DNA of 18,078 nucleotides from UBA1081 sp045537555 (GCA_045537555.1 JAZSPR010000134.1:1-18078); one strand, 5' to 3'; counted from the stretch's first letter, positions 1-8,730 are shown. Made by a program: numbers and translations. The notes: generated from the letters alone by a model not told the origin.

Positions 1-2569
1 CCTCGGGCATCATCATTTCGTCCTTGGAGTGCAGCAGTTCACCGGTGACAGGATGCAGCACATCATTGACGGGGAAGCGGCCACGGATCCGGTTGCCGAA
101 GGAGTCTACAACGTCACCGTTCTTGTCGTACACAGCGCCCACCCAGATACCGTCGGTGGTGCCACAGTTATGCTCACGGATAATAACATCCTGAGAAACG
201 TCAACAAGACGACGTGTAAGGTAACCGGAGTCAGCAGTACGGAGAGCTGTATCGGCAAGACCCTTACGAGCACCACGTGATGAGATGAAGTATTCAAGAA
301 CATTAAGACCTTCACGATAGTTAGCTCTGATGGGGATTTCGATAGTCTTACCTGCTGTATTAGCGATAAGTCCACGCATACCTGCGAGCTGACCGAGCTG
401 GTTGGTACTGCCTCGGGCACCTGAGTCAACCATCATGAAGATGGGGTTGCTCTGTTCAAGTCCGACAGTAATTTCGTTCTGAACCTTTGCTGTACACTTT
501 TCCCATGCGCTGATTGTGAACTTTGAACGGTCCTTATCAGATGCAAGACCTCTTCTGTGAAGGGCATTAATCTTATCAACCTGTTCCTGAGCTTCAGCAA
601 GGTATTTTTTCTTGTTCTCGGGGATGATAGCATCGAAAACTGATACGGTGATACCGCTCTTTGTTGAGTATTTATATCCCTGAGCCTTGATTTTATCAAG
701 CATTTCGGAAGCTTCATGGATACCCTTGACTTTAATAGCCTTATCAATGATCTTTCCGAGTTCCTTTTTCTTTACAAGGTAATCAACTTCAAGATCAAAC
801 ATCTTTTCGGGATCAGTTCTGTCAACAATACCGAGATCCTGAGGAATAGGATTATTGAAAATAACACGACCGAGAGTTGTTTCAATAAGTCTTGAAACCT
901 GTTTGCCGTCAATTTCCTTTGTTATTCTGATCTTACAGAGTGCGTGAAGGTCAAGATCGCCTTCATCATAAGCCATAACAGCTTCATTGACATCTCTGAA
1001 GACTTTGCCTTCACCTGTTGCACCGGGGATGCAGAGTGTGAGATAGTAAGAACCGAGAACCATGTCCTGTGAAGGAACAGCAACGGGCTTACCGTCTGAG
1101 GGTTTGAGAAGGTTGTTTGCAGCGAGCATGAGGAAACGTGCTTCTGCCTGAGCTTCTGCTGAAAGAGGTACGTGAACAGCCATCTGGTCACCGTCGAAGT
1201 CGGCGTTGAAAGCTGTACATGCAAGAGGATGAAGCTTGATAGCTCTGCCTTCAACAAGAACGGGCTCAAATGCCTGAATACCGAGTCTGTGAAGTGTGGG
1301 AGCTCGGTTAAGCATAACGGGATGGTCCTTGATTGCGATTTCGAGAGCATCCCATACTTCTGTGCCTGCTCTGTCAACCATCTTTCTTGCACTCTTGATA
1401 TTCTTAGCTATATCCTGTTCAACAAGTCTCTTCATTACGAAGGGCTTGAAGAGTTCAAGTGCCATTTCTTTGGGAAGACCGCACTGGTAAATCTTGAGTT
1501 CGGGACCGACAACGATAACCGAACGGCCTGAATAGTCAACTCGCTTACCGAGAAGGTTCTGACGGAAACGACCCTGCTTACCTTTAAGCATATCTGAAAG
1601 AGACTTGAGAGGACGGTTGTTAGCACCTGTGACTGCTCTGCCTCTTCTGCCGTTGTCGATAAGTGCGTCAACAGCTTCCTGAAGCATTCTCTTTTCGTTT
1701 CTTACAATGATTTCGGGAGCACCGAGCTCGAGAAGCTTTGCAAGACGGTTGTTTCTGTTGATAACTCTTCTGTAAAGGTCGTTAAGGTCAGATGTTGCAA
1801 AACGTCCGCCGTCAAGCTGAACCATGGGTCTGATATCGGGAGGAATAACCGGAAGCACATCAAGAATCATCCATTCGGGACGGTTGCCTGAAATTCTGAA
1901 TGATTCCGCAACTTCAAGTCTCTTGAGAATTTTTGTTCTCTTCTGACCTGTTGCATCAACAAGTTCTTCCTTGAGCTGTTCTGCGAGCTGTTCAACGTCA
2001 ATCTCACTGAGAAGCTCTTTGATAGCTTCCGCACCCATTGCGGCACGGAAAGCATCATCGCCGTATTTTTCTGTTATATCGTCATATTCCTTATCGGAAA
2101 TAACCTGACCTTTTGTAAGGGGTACACTTTCATCCGCAACGCTGAGAACAACGAACTTTGCAAAATAAAGAACGTTTTCGAGTTCACGGGGAGAAATATC
2201 AAGAATGAGACCCATTCTTGAAGGAATACCCTTGAAATACCAGATGTGAGATACGGGACAAGCAAGTTCAATATGTCCCATTCTCTCTCTTCTGACTTTT
2301 GACTTTGTGATTTTAACACCGCAACGTTCACAGACCTTACCCTTATAACGGATTCTCTTATAACGTCCGCAATGACATTCCCAGTCTTTCTGGGGTCCGA
2401 AGATGCGTTCGCAGTAAAGACCGTCTCTTTCGGGTTTAAGGGTTCTGTAATTTATTGTTTCGGGCTTTTTTACTTCACCGTATGACCATTCTCTGATGGT
2501 ATCGGGAGAAGCAAGTCCTATCTGAATGGATTCGAAGTTCAATTCATTATAGTTGCTTTCATTAAGCAC
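1..2569 (-). CDS. rpoC: DNA-directed RNA polymerase subunit beta' (RpoC), N-terminal 856 codons, 3' part outside window
   Basis: This is the catalytic beta' subunit of RNA polymerase, partnered with RpoB encoded just upstream. Read on the minus strand it is open from 2569 to the window edge. The start is a GTG (residues MLNESNYNELNF), chosen because it is the only start placed 7 bases after a strong AAGGAAGAAGGA ribosome site. Visible landmarks, in order, are the N-terminal zinc-binding cysteines C65, C67, C80 and C83, the active-site motif NADFDGDQM at residues 455-463 (the three Asp bind catalytic Mg2+), and the bridge-helix/trigger-loop region with GARGSTNQLGQLAGMRG and ISSRGARKGLADTALRTA. 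The first cysteine of the second zinc site follows (HNCGTTDGIW). The usual family length is about 1,200 residues, so roughly the last third is missing because the window ends. No frameshift is seen. It lies 47 bases behind rpoB and is surely co-transcribed with it. Confidence 0.98.
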   Translation of the reverse strand, partial: MLNESNYNELNFESIQIGLASPDTIREWSYGEVKKPETINYRTLKPERDGLYCERIFGPQKDWECHCGRYKRIRYKGKVCERCGVKITKSKVRRERMGHIELACPVSHIWYFKGIPSRMGLILDISPRELENVLYFAKFVVLSVADESVPLTKGQVISDKEYDDITEKYGDDAFRAAMGAEAIKELLSEIDVEQLAEQLKEELVDATGQKRTKILKRLEVAESFRISGNRPEWMILDVLPVIPPDIRPMVQLDGGRFATSDLNDLYRRVINRNNRLAKLLELGAPEIIVRNEKRMLQEAVDALIDNGRRGRAVTGANNRPLKSLSDMLKGKQGRFRQNLLGKRVDYSGRSVIVVGPELKIYQCGLPKEMALELFKPFVMKRLVEQDIAKNIKSARKMVDRAGTEVWDALEIAIKDHPVMLNRAPTLHRLGIQAFEPVLVEGRAIKLHPLACTAFNADFDGDQMAVHVPLSAEAQAEARFLMLAANNLLKPSDGKPVAVPSQDMVLGSYYLTLCIPGATGEGKVFRDVNEAVMAYDEGDLDLHALCKIRITKEIDGKQVSRLIETTLGRVIFNNPIPQDLGIVDRTDPEKMFDLEVDYLVKKKELGKIIDKAIKVKGIHEASEMLDKIKAQGYKYSTKSGITVSVFDAIIPENKKKYLAEAQEQVDKINALHRRGLASDKDRSKFTISAWEKCTAKVQNEITVGLEQSNPIFMMVDSGARGSTNQLGQLAGMRGLIANTAGKTIEIPIRANYREGLNVLEYFISSRGARKGLADTALRTADSGYLTRRLVDVSQDVIIREHNCGTTDGIWVGAVYDKNGDVVDSFGNRIRGRFPVNDVLHPVTGELLHSKDEMMMPE

Positions 2570-2576
2570 AACAGAT

Positions 2577-2588
2577 TCCTTCTTCCTT
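2577..2588 (-). promoter_or_regulatory. Ribosome binding site that fixes the rpoC GTG start
   Basis: On the minus strand the purine-rich AAGGAAGAAGGA ends 7 bases before the GTG at 2569. There is no in-frame ATG near it, so the GTG is the supported start. The site falls in the 47-base rpoB-rpoC gap, which shows no terminator. Confidence 0.75.
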
Positions 2589-2616
2589 ATATATTAATGG
2601 TATAGATGCCGTTTTA

Positions 2617-5600
2617 TCAGTAATCGTCGCCTGAAGTACCTGCAAAGAACTGACCGAGATCTGCAGTAATATCATCAAGACCGTCTTCATCATCTTCAAG
2701 CATTGCTGCACTGAAATCGTCATCGTCATCATCATCGCCGAAAAGACCGAATTCATCATGTTCTTCTTCGGGGACTTCTTCAATGCCGAAACCTTCGGCA
2801 CCTTCAACGTCATTTACGATTTCACCGGCATCTGCAGGAATGAAATCTGAACCTTCATCATCGAAATCCTGCTTAAGGTCGATTTCATCATCATTTTCAT
2901 CAAGAACCTTGACATCAAGACAAAGTGACTGGAGTTCCTTGATAAGAACCTTGAATGACTCGGGAATACCGGGCTTGGGAACATTCTGTCCCTTGACAAT
3001 TGCTTCATATGTCTTGACACGGCCGACAACGTCGTCAGACTTGATTGTAAGGATTTCCTGAAGTGTGTATGCTGCACCGTAAGCTTCAAGTGCCCATACT
3101 TCCATTTCACCGAATCTCTGTCCGCCGAACTGTGCCTTACCGCCGAGGGGCTGCTGTGTAACCATTGAGTAGGGACCTGTTGAACGGGCATGAATCTTAT
3201 CGTCAACAAGATGATGAAGCTTGAGGTAATACATGATACCTACAGTAACTCTGTTATCAAACTTCTGACCTGTTCTGCCATCGTAAAGGTCTGTCTTACC
3301 GTCTTCAGCCATACCTGCCTCTTTAAGACACTCAACGATATCTTCTTCGTGAGCACCGTCGAAAACAGGAGTCATAATCTTCCAGCCGAGCTTCTTACAA
3401 GCGTAGCCGAGAGTAACTTCAAGAACCTGACCGATGTTCATTCGGGAAGGAACACCGAGGGGGTTAAGAACGATATCAAGAGGAGTACCGTCGGGAAGGA
3501 AGGGCATATCTTCCTGAGGAAGAATTCTTGAAACAACACCCTTGTTACCGTGACGACCCGCCATCTTGTCACCGACAGAAATCTTTCTCTTCTGTGCGAT
3601 GTAGCAACGTACAACCTTATTTACACCGGGGCTCATTTCATCACAGTTTTCTCTTGTGAATACTTCAACGTCAACAACGATACCGTATTCACCGTGAGGA
3701 ACCTTGAGAGATGTGTCTCTTACTTCTCTTGCCTTTTCACCGAAGATTGCACGAAGAAGTCTTTCTTCACTTGTAAGCTCTGTTTCACCCTTGGGGGTTA
3801 CCTTACCTACAAGAATATCGCCTGAATGAACTTCAGCACCGACACGGATGATACCGTTTTCATCAAGGTCTTTGAGAGCATCTTCACCTACATTGGGGAT
3901 ATCTCTTGTAATTTCTTCAGCACCGAGCTTTGTGTCACGTGCTTCGATTTCGTATTCTTCAATATGAATAGATGTATAAACATCATCACGGACAAGCTTT
4001 TCGTTAAGAAGAACAGCGTCTTCGTAGTTGTAGCCTTCCCATGTCATGAAACCGATAAGAGCATTCTTACCGAGTGAAATTTCACCGTCACATGTTGAAG
4101 GACCGTCTGCGATAACATCTTTTGTCTCAACTCTCTGACCAACCTCAACAATGGGCTTCTGGTTGATACATGTGCCCTGGTTTGAACGCATGAACTTGAT
4201 GAGTTCATAAACGTCAACTGTCTTGTCGTCAGCTGTGATTTCAATTGTGTCTGCGCTGACTTTAGTAACAGTACCTGCACGCTTTGCGATAACTGCAACA
4301 CCTGAGTCAACCGCAGCTTTATATTCCATACCCGTACCGACGATGGGAGAGTCTGTTCTGAGAAGGGGCACTGCCTGCTTCTGCATGTTTGAACCCATGA
4401 GTGCACGGTTTGCGTCGTCGTTTTCAAGGAAAGGAATCATAGCTGTTGCAACAGAAACAAGCATCTTGGGTGAAACATCCATATAGTCTGCTTCTGCAGC
4501 GGGGATTTCACGGAATTCATCACGGAAACGGACAGTTACTTTGTCATTGATAAAATGACCGTCTGCATCGAGAGGCTCGTTGGCCTGAGCTACCATGAAT
4601 TCATCTTCCACATCAGCTGTCATATATTCAACTTCTTCAAGAACTCTGCCTGTTACCTTGTCTATGCGGCGGAAGGGAGCCTCAACGAAGCCGTATTTGT
4701 TGATTCTTGCGAATGTAGCAAGTGAAGTAATAAGTCCGATATTGGGACCTTCGGGAGTCTCAATGGGACACATACGTCCGTAGTGTGAATAATGTACGTC
4801 TCGCACTTCGAAACCTGCACGGTCACGTGAAAGACCACCGGGACCAAGGGCTGAAAGACGTCTCTTGTGTGTAAGTTCTGCAAGAGGATTGTTCTGGTCC
4901 ATAAACTGTGAAAGGGGGGATGAACCGAAGAATTCCTTGATTGCAGCAACAACGGGTCTGATGTTAATGAGTGCCTGAGGAGTGATCTTGTCACTTTCCT
5001 GAGTCTGAAGTGACATTCTTTCCTTTACAACTCTTTCCATTCTTGTGAAACCGATTCTTACCTGATTCTGGAGAAGTTCACCTACTGAACGGATTCTTCT
5101 GTTACCGAGGTGGTCGATATCATCAAGAGTACCGATATCGTTACCGAGACAGTTAAGGTAGTTGATTGATGCAAGGATATCATCAAGAACAATATGCTTC
5201 GGGATAAGAAGGTTACAGTTCTTTTCAAGTGCTTCCATAACAGATGCCTTATCGTCACCGCATGTTTCAAGAACACTCATAAGACCCTTGTAACTTACTT
5301 TTTCATTAATACCGATTTCTTCAAGCTCTTCAGCTGTAATGCCTTCGGGAAGGTAAGGAAGAATATCAACCATACCTGTTGCAATAATTTTTACAACCTT
5401 GTCTGCATCAGTCTTTACGAAAGCAGTGTCAACACCTGCCTGCTCAATTTCAAATGCCTTTGCCTTTGAAATCTTTTCGCCTGCATCTGCAAGGATTTCA
5501 CCTGTTGAGGGGTCTGCAATTGCTTCGGCAAGAACCTGATGCTTAAGTCTGTCTGCAATACCGAGTTTCTTATTATATTTGTATCTGCCCACTCTTGAAA

Positions 5601-6423
5601 TATCATAACGGTGTTCATCAAAGAACAGACCTTCAAGATAGGACTTTGCAGTATCAAGTGTGGGGGGTTCACCGGGACGAAGCTTCTTATACACTTCAAG
5701 GAGCGCCTCAGCGGTATTCTGAGTGTTATCCTTTTCAAATGTAGCCTTGATTCTGTCGTCATAACCGAAGAACTCATCAATCTGACTGTTTGTGCTGAGT
5801 ATGTTGTCTTCAAGGAAGCTACCCATAGCTCTTACAAAAGTAGTGATACAGATTTTTCTTGTCTTATCTATTCTTACATAGAAAACGTCGTTCTGATCAG
5901 TTTCGTATTCAAGCCATGCACCTCTGTTGGGAATAACAGTTGTTGCAAAAAGCTTTTTACCGGTCTTGTCTCTTGACATATCAAAATATACGCCGGGAGA
6001 ACGAACAAGCTGTGAAATAATAACACGTTCCGCACCGTTGATAACAAAAGTGCCGCTTTCTGTCATCTGGGGGAAATCACCCATATAGACTTCATTCTCT
6101 TTGACTTCACCGGTTTCCTTGTTGATAAGTCTTGCCGTTACTCTGAGAGGAGCTGCAAATGTAGCATCGCGCTCTTTACATTCCTTCACCGTATACTTGG
6201 GCTTGTCGTCCATTCTGTAATCGACAAAAACAAGTGACAGATTACCCGAATAATCTGTAATTTCATCGATATCCCTGAATACCTCTCTCAAGCCTTTGTC
6301 AAGGAACCACTGATAAGAGTCCTTCTGAACCTCAATAAGGTTGGGCATTTCCATAACCTCATTGATTTTGGAGAAACTCATTCTCTCTCTGCTTCCCTGC
6401 TTTACGGGTTTCACGTTGACCAT
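2617..6423 (-). CDS. rpoB: DNA-directed RNA polymerase subunit beta (RpoB), complete, with long acidic C-terminal tail
   Basis: Beta subunit of RNA polymerase, 1,268 residues, complete. The start MVNVKPVKQG is preceded by GGAG 9 bases upstream. The rifampicin-binding cluster is at residues 499-524 (FGSSPLSQFMDQ, then HKRRLSALGPGG). The residues equivalent to E. coli Q513, D516, H526 and S531 are Q506, D509, H519 and S524, all wild type, so a sensitive cluster is predicted. Other family motifs are RSNQGT, GDKMAGRHGNKG and GQRFGEMEVWALEAYGA. The conserved core ends near KELQSLCLDVKVL. After it comes a tail of about 90 residues dominated by Asp and Glu, including seven consecutive Asp (1230-1236); this is longer than the acidic tail of Bacillus RpoB. 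The gene heads the rpoBC unit and has its own promoter. No rplJ/rplL genes precede it; the next gene is guaB, divergent. Confidence 0.99.
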   Translation of the reverse strand: MVNVKPVKQGSRERMSFSKINEVMEMPNLIEVQKDSYQWFLDKGLREVFRDIDEITDYSGNLSLVFVDYRMDDKPKYTVKECKERDATFAAPLRVTARLINKETGEVKENEVYMGDFPQMTESGTFVINGAERVIISQLVRSPGVYFDMSRDKTGKKLFATTVIPNRGAWLEYETDQNDVFYVRIDKTRKICITTFVRAMGSFLEDNILSTNSQIDEFFGYDDRIKATFEKDNTQNTAEALLEVYKKLRPGEPPTLDTAKSYLEGLFFDEHRYDISRVGRYKYNKKLGIADRLKHQVLAEAIADPSTGEILADAGEKISKAKAFEIEQAGVDTAFVKTDADKVVKIIATGMVDILPYLPEGITAEELEEIGINEKVSYKGLMSVLETCGDDKASVMEALEKNCNLLIPKHIVLDDILASINYLNCLGNDIGTLDDIDHLGNRRIRSVGELLQNQVRIGFTRMERVVKERMSLQTQESDKITPQALINIRPVVAAIKEFFGSSPLSQFMDQNNPLAELTHKRRLSALGPGGLSRDRAGFEVRDVHYSHYGRMCPIETPEGPNIGLITSLATFARINKYGFVEAPFRRIDKVTGRVLEEVEYMTADVEDEFMVAQANEPLDADGHFINDKVTVRFRDEFREIPAAEADYMDVSPKMLVSVATAMIPFLENDDANRALMGSNMQKQAVPLLRTDSPIVGTGMEYKAAVDSGVAVIAKRAGTVTKVSADTIEITADDKTVDVYELIKFMRSNQGTCINQKPIVEVGQRVETKDVIADGPSTCDGEISLGKNALIGFMTWEGYNYEDAVLLNEKLVRDDVYTSIHIEEYEIEARDTKLGAEEITRDIPNVGEDALKDLDENGIIRVGAEVHSGDILVGKVTPKGETELTSEERLLRAIFGEKAREVRDTSLKVPHGEYGIVVDVEVFTRENCDEMSPGVNKVVRCYIAQKRKISVGDKMAGRHGNKGVVSRILPQEDMPFLPDGTPLDIVLNPLGVPSRMNIGQVLEVTLGYACKKLGWKIMTPVFDGAHEEDIVECLKEAGMAEDGKTDLYDGRTGQKFDNRVTVGIMYYLKLHHLVDDKIHARSTGPYSMVTQQPLGGKAQFGGQRFGEMEVWALEAYGAAYTLQEILTIKSDDVVGRVKTYEAIVKGQNVPKPGIPESFKVLIKELQSLCLDVKVLDENDDEIDLKQDFDDEGSDFIPADAGEIVNDVEGAEGFGIEEVPEEEHDEFGLFGDDDDDDDFSAAMLEDDEDGLDDITADLGQFFAGTSGDDY

Positions 6424-6476
6424 GAATCATCACTCCGTTCTTTTATTTATCCCGATTTATAGGAGATCCTGCTTAT

Positions 6477-6513
6477 AAAAAATCCCGAAAATCAAGTTGA
6501 TTTTTTTGGATTT
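6477..6513 (-). other. Terminator-like hairpin in the rpoB leader (possible attenuator)
   Basis: In the rpoB sense, AAATCC, three bases, AAAATCAA, a single C, TTGATTTT, two bases and GGATTT form a nested inverted repeat, followed at once by a short run of T. This is the shape of an intrinsic terminator about 55 bases before the rpoB start, but it is AU-rich and would be weak. Whether it attenuates transcription is inference. Confidence 0.4.
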
Positions 6514-6578
6514 TGTGCTATAATTATTTAAAGACTTTTTCGTCAATCGTATAGCTATCCATTATAATACAGTCTAGT

Positions 6579-6607
6579 ATTTTACACGATGTCAATCAAC
6601 TTGTCAA
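6579..6607 (-). promoter_or_regulatory. Sigma-A promoter of rpoBC
   Basis: On the minus strand, a perfect TTGACA (6602-6607), a 17-base spacer and TAAAAT (6579-6584). A second TTGACA starts 12 bases further in (6590-6595) and a perfect TATAAT lies at 6561-6566, but those two are 23 bases apart and not a standard pair. Predicted transcription start is near 6572, giving a leader of about 150 bases. Confidence 0.75.
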
Positions 6608-6650
6608 TAGGAAAATAAAAAATTTTTTTATTTTATCATAATTAATTGCA

Positions 6651-6680
6651 TTTTTTCTGTTTTTTTACAACAGGAAAAAA
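6651..6680. repeat. Imperfect dyad upstream of the guaB promoter
   Basis: TTTTTTCTGTT (6651-6661), a 7-base loop, then AACAG, one extra G, and AAAAAA (6669-6680). The arms pair over 11 positions with one bulge. It lies 22 bases upstream of the guaB -35 element, so it could be an operator or part of an upstream activating AT tract. No known operator is recognised in it. Confidence 0.35.
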
Positions 6681-6701
6681 TAAATTTTTTATAAAAAAGT
6701 G

Positions 6702-6730
6702 TTGAAGTATGAAAACGAATGTAGTATAAT
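6702..6730 (+). promoter_or_regulatory. Sigma-A promoter of guaB
   Basis: TTGAAG (6702-6707), a 17-base spacer and a perfect TATAAT (6725-6730). Predicted start is near 6737, about 35 bases before the guaB ATG, with AGAGGAG (6756-6762) as the ribosome site. Confidence 0.8.
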
Positions 6731-6772
6731 CATTTTTAATATAAAAAATCAAGTGAGAGGAGTTCTGAAACT

Positions 6773-8257
6773 ATGTTTGACAACAGAGTGCTTGCCGACA
6801 CAACGGCAAAGTTTGCAAAAGAAGGTCTCACCTTCGACGATGTATTACTTATTCCCGCTGAAAGCAATGTTCTTCCCGCAGACATTGACCTTCATACTAA
6901 ACTTACATCTAAGATAACACTCAACACCCCCATTATGACAGCTGCAATGGATACAGTTACCGAATCCAGAATGGCTATTGCAATTGCCCGTGAAGGCGGT
7001 ATCGGTGTTATTCATAAAAATATGTCTATTGAACAGCAGAAAGAAGAAATAGACAAAGTTAAAAGAAGTGAAAACGGTGTTATCAAAAATCCGTTCTTCC
7101 TTCATCCCGACAATTATGTATACGAAGCAAATGAGCTTATGCATAATTACCGCATCTCAGGTGTGCCCATCTGTGACAATGAAGGCAAGCTCATCGGTAT
7201 TCTCACAAACCGTGACCTTCGTTTCATGACAGATTTCAGTGTACCCATCAGCGAAGTTATGACAAGAGACAATCTTGTTACTTCACACATCGGCACAACT
7301 CTTGCAGAAGCAAAGACAATTCTTATGAAACATAAGATTGAAAAGCTTCCCCTTGTTGATGACAACGGTTTCCTCAAAGGACTTATCACTATCAAAGATA
7401 TAGAAAAAGCAGTTCAGTATCCCAACTCAGCACGTGACGAAATGGGCAGACTTCTCTGTGCAGCCGCAATCGGTGTTACAGGCGACGTTCTTGAAAGAGC
7501 AGCAGCACTTGTTGAAGCAAATGTTGACGTTCTTGTTCTCGACTCAGCTCACGGTCACTCACAGGGTATCATGAAAGCTGTTTCAAAAGTTAAGGCAGCA
7601 TTCCCTGATATTTCACTTATTGCAGGTAATGTTGCAACTGCAGAAGCTACAAAGGCTCTTATTGATGCAGGTGCAGACGCAGTCAAGGTCGGTATCGGCC
7701 CCGGTTCTATCTGTACAACACGAGTTGTTGCAGGTATCGGTGTTCCTCAGGTTACAGCAGTTTATGATGCAGCATGTGAAGCTGCAAAGCACGGTGTACC
7801 CGTAATCGCAGACGGCGGTATCAAATACTCAGGCGAAATCGTCAAGGCTCTTGCAGCAGGTGCAAACGTTGTTATGCTCGGTTCACTCGTTGCAGGCTGT
7901 GAAGAAGCTCCCGGCGAAACAGAAATCTATCAGGGCAGACAGTTCAAGACATACAGAGGTATGGGTTCAATTGCCGCAATGAACTGCGGAAGCCGTGACA
8001 GATACTTCCAGCAGAACAACAAGAAGCTTGTTCCCGAAGGTGTTGAAGGCCGTGTTCCTTACAAGGGACCTCTTTCAGATACAGTTTACCAGCTTCTCGG
8101 CGGTGTCAAGTCAGGTATGGGTTACTGCGGTGCTCCTGATATTGAAACACTCCAGAACACAGCTAAGTTCATCAAGATTACAAGCGCAAGCCTTGTGGAA
8201 AGCCATCCTCACGATGTTTACATCACAAAGGAAGCTCCAAACTACTCGGCAAAATAA
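6773..8257 (+). CDS. guaB: IMP dehydrogenase
   Basis: Oxidises IMP to XMP with NAD+, the committed and rate-limiting step of guanine nucleotide synthesis; cytosolic and usually tetrameric. It has 494 residues, the normal bacterial length. The N-terminal GLTFDDVLLIP is typical. A CBS-domain pair (Bateman module) interrupts the barrel at about residues 95-225, around VMTRDNLV and KIEKLPLVDDNG. The catalytic cysteine is C314 in GPGSICTTR. The mobile flap follows YRGMGSIAAM, and the Arg-Tyr dyad that activates water is R410-Y411 in SRDRYFQ. The start is supported by AGAGGAG 10 bases upstream. The gene is divergent from rpoB and has no clear terminator: the hairpin at 8288-8303 lacks a T run, so read-through into the TM2 gene is possible. 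Confidence 0.98.
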   Translation: MFDNRVLADTTAKFAKEGLTFDDVLLIPAESNVLPADIDLHTKLTSKITLNTPIMTAAMDTVTESRMAIAIAREGGIGVIHKNMSIEQQKEEIDKVKRSENGVIKNPFFLHPDNYVYEANELMHNYRISGVPICDNEGKLIGILTNRDLRFMTDFSVPISEVMTRDNLVTSHIGTTLAEAKTILMKHKIEKLPLVDDNGFLKGLITIKDIEKAVQYPNSARDEMGRLLCAAAIGVTGDVLERAAALVEANVDVLVLDSAHGHSQGIMKAVSKVKAAFPDISLIAGNVATAEATKALIDAGADAVKVGIGPGSICTTRVVAGIGVPQVTAVYDAACEAAKHGVPVIADGGIKYSGEIVKALAAGANVVMLGSLVAGCEEAPGETEIYQGRQFKTYRGMGSIAAMNCGSRDRYFQQNNKKLVPEGVEGRVPYKGPLSDTVYQLLGGVKSGMGYCGAPDIETLQNTAKFIKITSASLVESHPHDVYITKEAPNYSAK

Positions 8258-8287
8258 GAAAAAATATTACAATTTATCAACCCCCTG

Positions 8288-8303
8288 CCCCCAATCTTGG
8301 GGG
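8288..8303. repeat. Short G/C palindrome after guaB
   Basis: CCCCCAA, two bases, TTGGGGG: a 7-base perfect inverted repeat 30 bases after the guaB stop. It is followed by ATTAAGG rather than a T run, so it is not a normal intrinsic terminator. It could protect the 3' end of the guaB mRNA, or be one copy of a dispersed intergenic repeat. Only one copy is visible here. Confidence 0.5.
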
Positions 8304-8330
8304 ATTAAGGTGTTTCTTGATATAAGCAAA

Positions 8331-8360
8331 TTGCTCACGATGCGAGCAACTTCCTATATA
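8331..8360 (+). promoter_or_regulatory. Possible promoter of the TM2 gene with overlapping inverted repeats
   Basis: TTGCTC (8331-8336), an 18-base spacer and TATATA (8355-8360) make a fair sigma-A promoter. TTGCTC is also one arm of a dyad with GAGCAA (8344-8349), and an AGCAA just upstream (8325-8329) pairs with the same TTGCT. A site overlapping the -35 in this way could be an operator. The promoter strength and the operator role are inference. Confidence 0.4.
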
Positions 8361-8378
8361 TAAAAATGAGGTGTAAAA

Positions 8379-8708
8379 ATGGCTAAAAAAACAGCATCAC
8401 CTGAAACAGCATACGGAACAAAACTCAGATTCACGAGACTGAAAAGCAATCACCCGGTTAAAAGCCGTTATATGGCTTGTGCACTCGCCATGATTTTTGG
8501 CATTGTGGGAGCTAATCAGTTTTATCTGAGAAACTTTGTAAGAGGGCTTCTCAAAATCCTGTTTACTGTTGTGTTTGTTGTTCTTGATGTTTTGTTCAGC
8601 CCGCCGTTTATTCTCATTCCCGTTATACTTTCTGTTTTCACAGGTTTCATGTACCTTTTACAGAATGATGAAACTTTTGCAAAAAACAATCATGTCAGAG
8701 TAATATAA
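8379..8708 (+). CDS. Small TM2-domain membrane protein
   Basis: A 109-residue protein with a polar, basic N-terminus (residues 1-30) and then a TM2 domain: a first helix at about 31-45 ending in the family motif GIVGANQFYL (41-50), a short basic turn (RNFVRG), and a strongly hydrophobic stretch at about 56-95 that forms one long or two short membrane segments. TM2 proteins are widespread and poorly understood; no enzymatic role is known. An AGGTG ribosome site sits just before the ATG. It is 121 bases behind guaB, and may be read through from it or use its own promoter. A terminator follows directly. Recognition of the domain is good; the cellular job is unknown. Confidence 0.85.
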   Translation: MAKKTASPETAYGTKLRFTRLKSNHPVKSRYMACALAMIFGIVGANQFYLRNFVRGLLKILFTVVFVVLDVLFSPPFILIPVILSVFTGFMYLLQNDETFAKNNHVRVI

Positions 8709-8730
8709 AAAAACTCAAAATATACAAAAC

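Larger units (their letters stand above)
6424..6772. other. Divergent control region between rpoB and guaB
   Basis: A 349-base, very AT-rich stretch without a gene. It holds one good sigma-A promoter for each side, an AU-rich hairpin in the rpoB leader (6477-6513), a nearly symmetrical AT tract around 6612-6634, and a dyad 22 bases upstream of the guaB -35 element (6651-6680). The rpoB leader would be about 150 bases. The guaB leader would be only about 35 bases, too short for a purine riboswitch. Confidence 0.8.

Noticed and set aside
2713..2739. Repeated GAY triplets in rpoB as a phase-variable tract
   Set aside because: The unit is three bases and codes for Asp in frame, so length changes would not shift the frame; codons are also mixed GAT/GAC.
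29..6000. Many open frames opposite rpoB and rpoC
   Set aside because: They lie antisense to strongly conserved polymerase coding sequence, lack ribosome sites and have no recognisable domains.
6731..6772. Purine or guanine riboswitch upstream of guaB
   Set aside because: The promoter leaves only about 35 bases of leader, too short for any known purine riboswitch, and no conserved junction motifs are seen.
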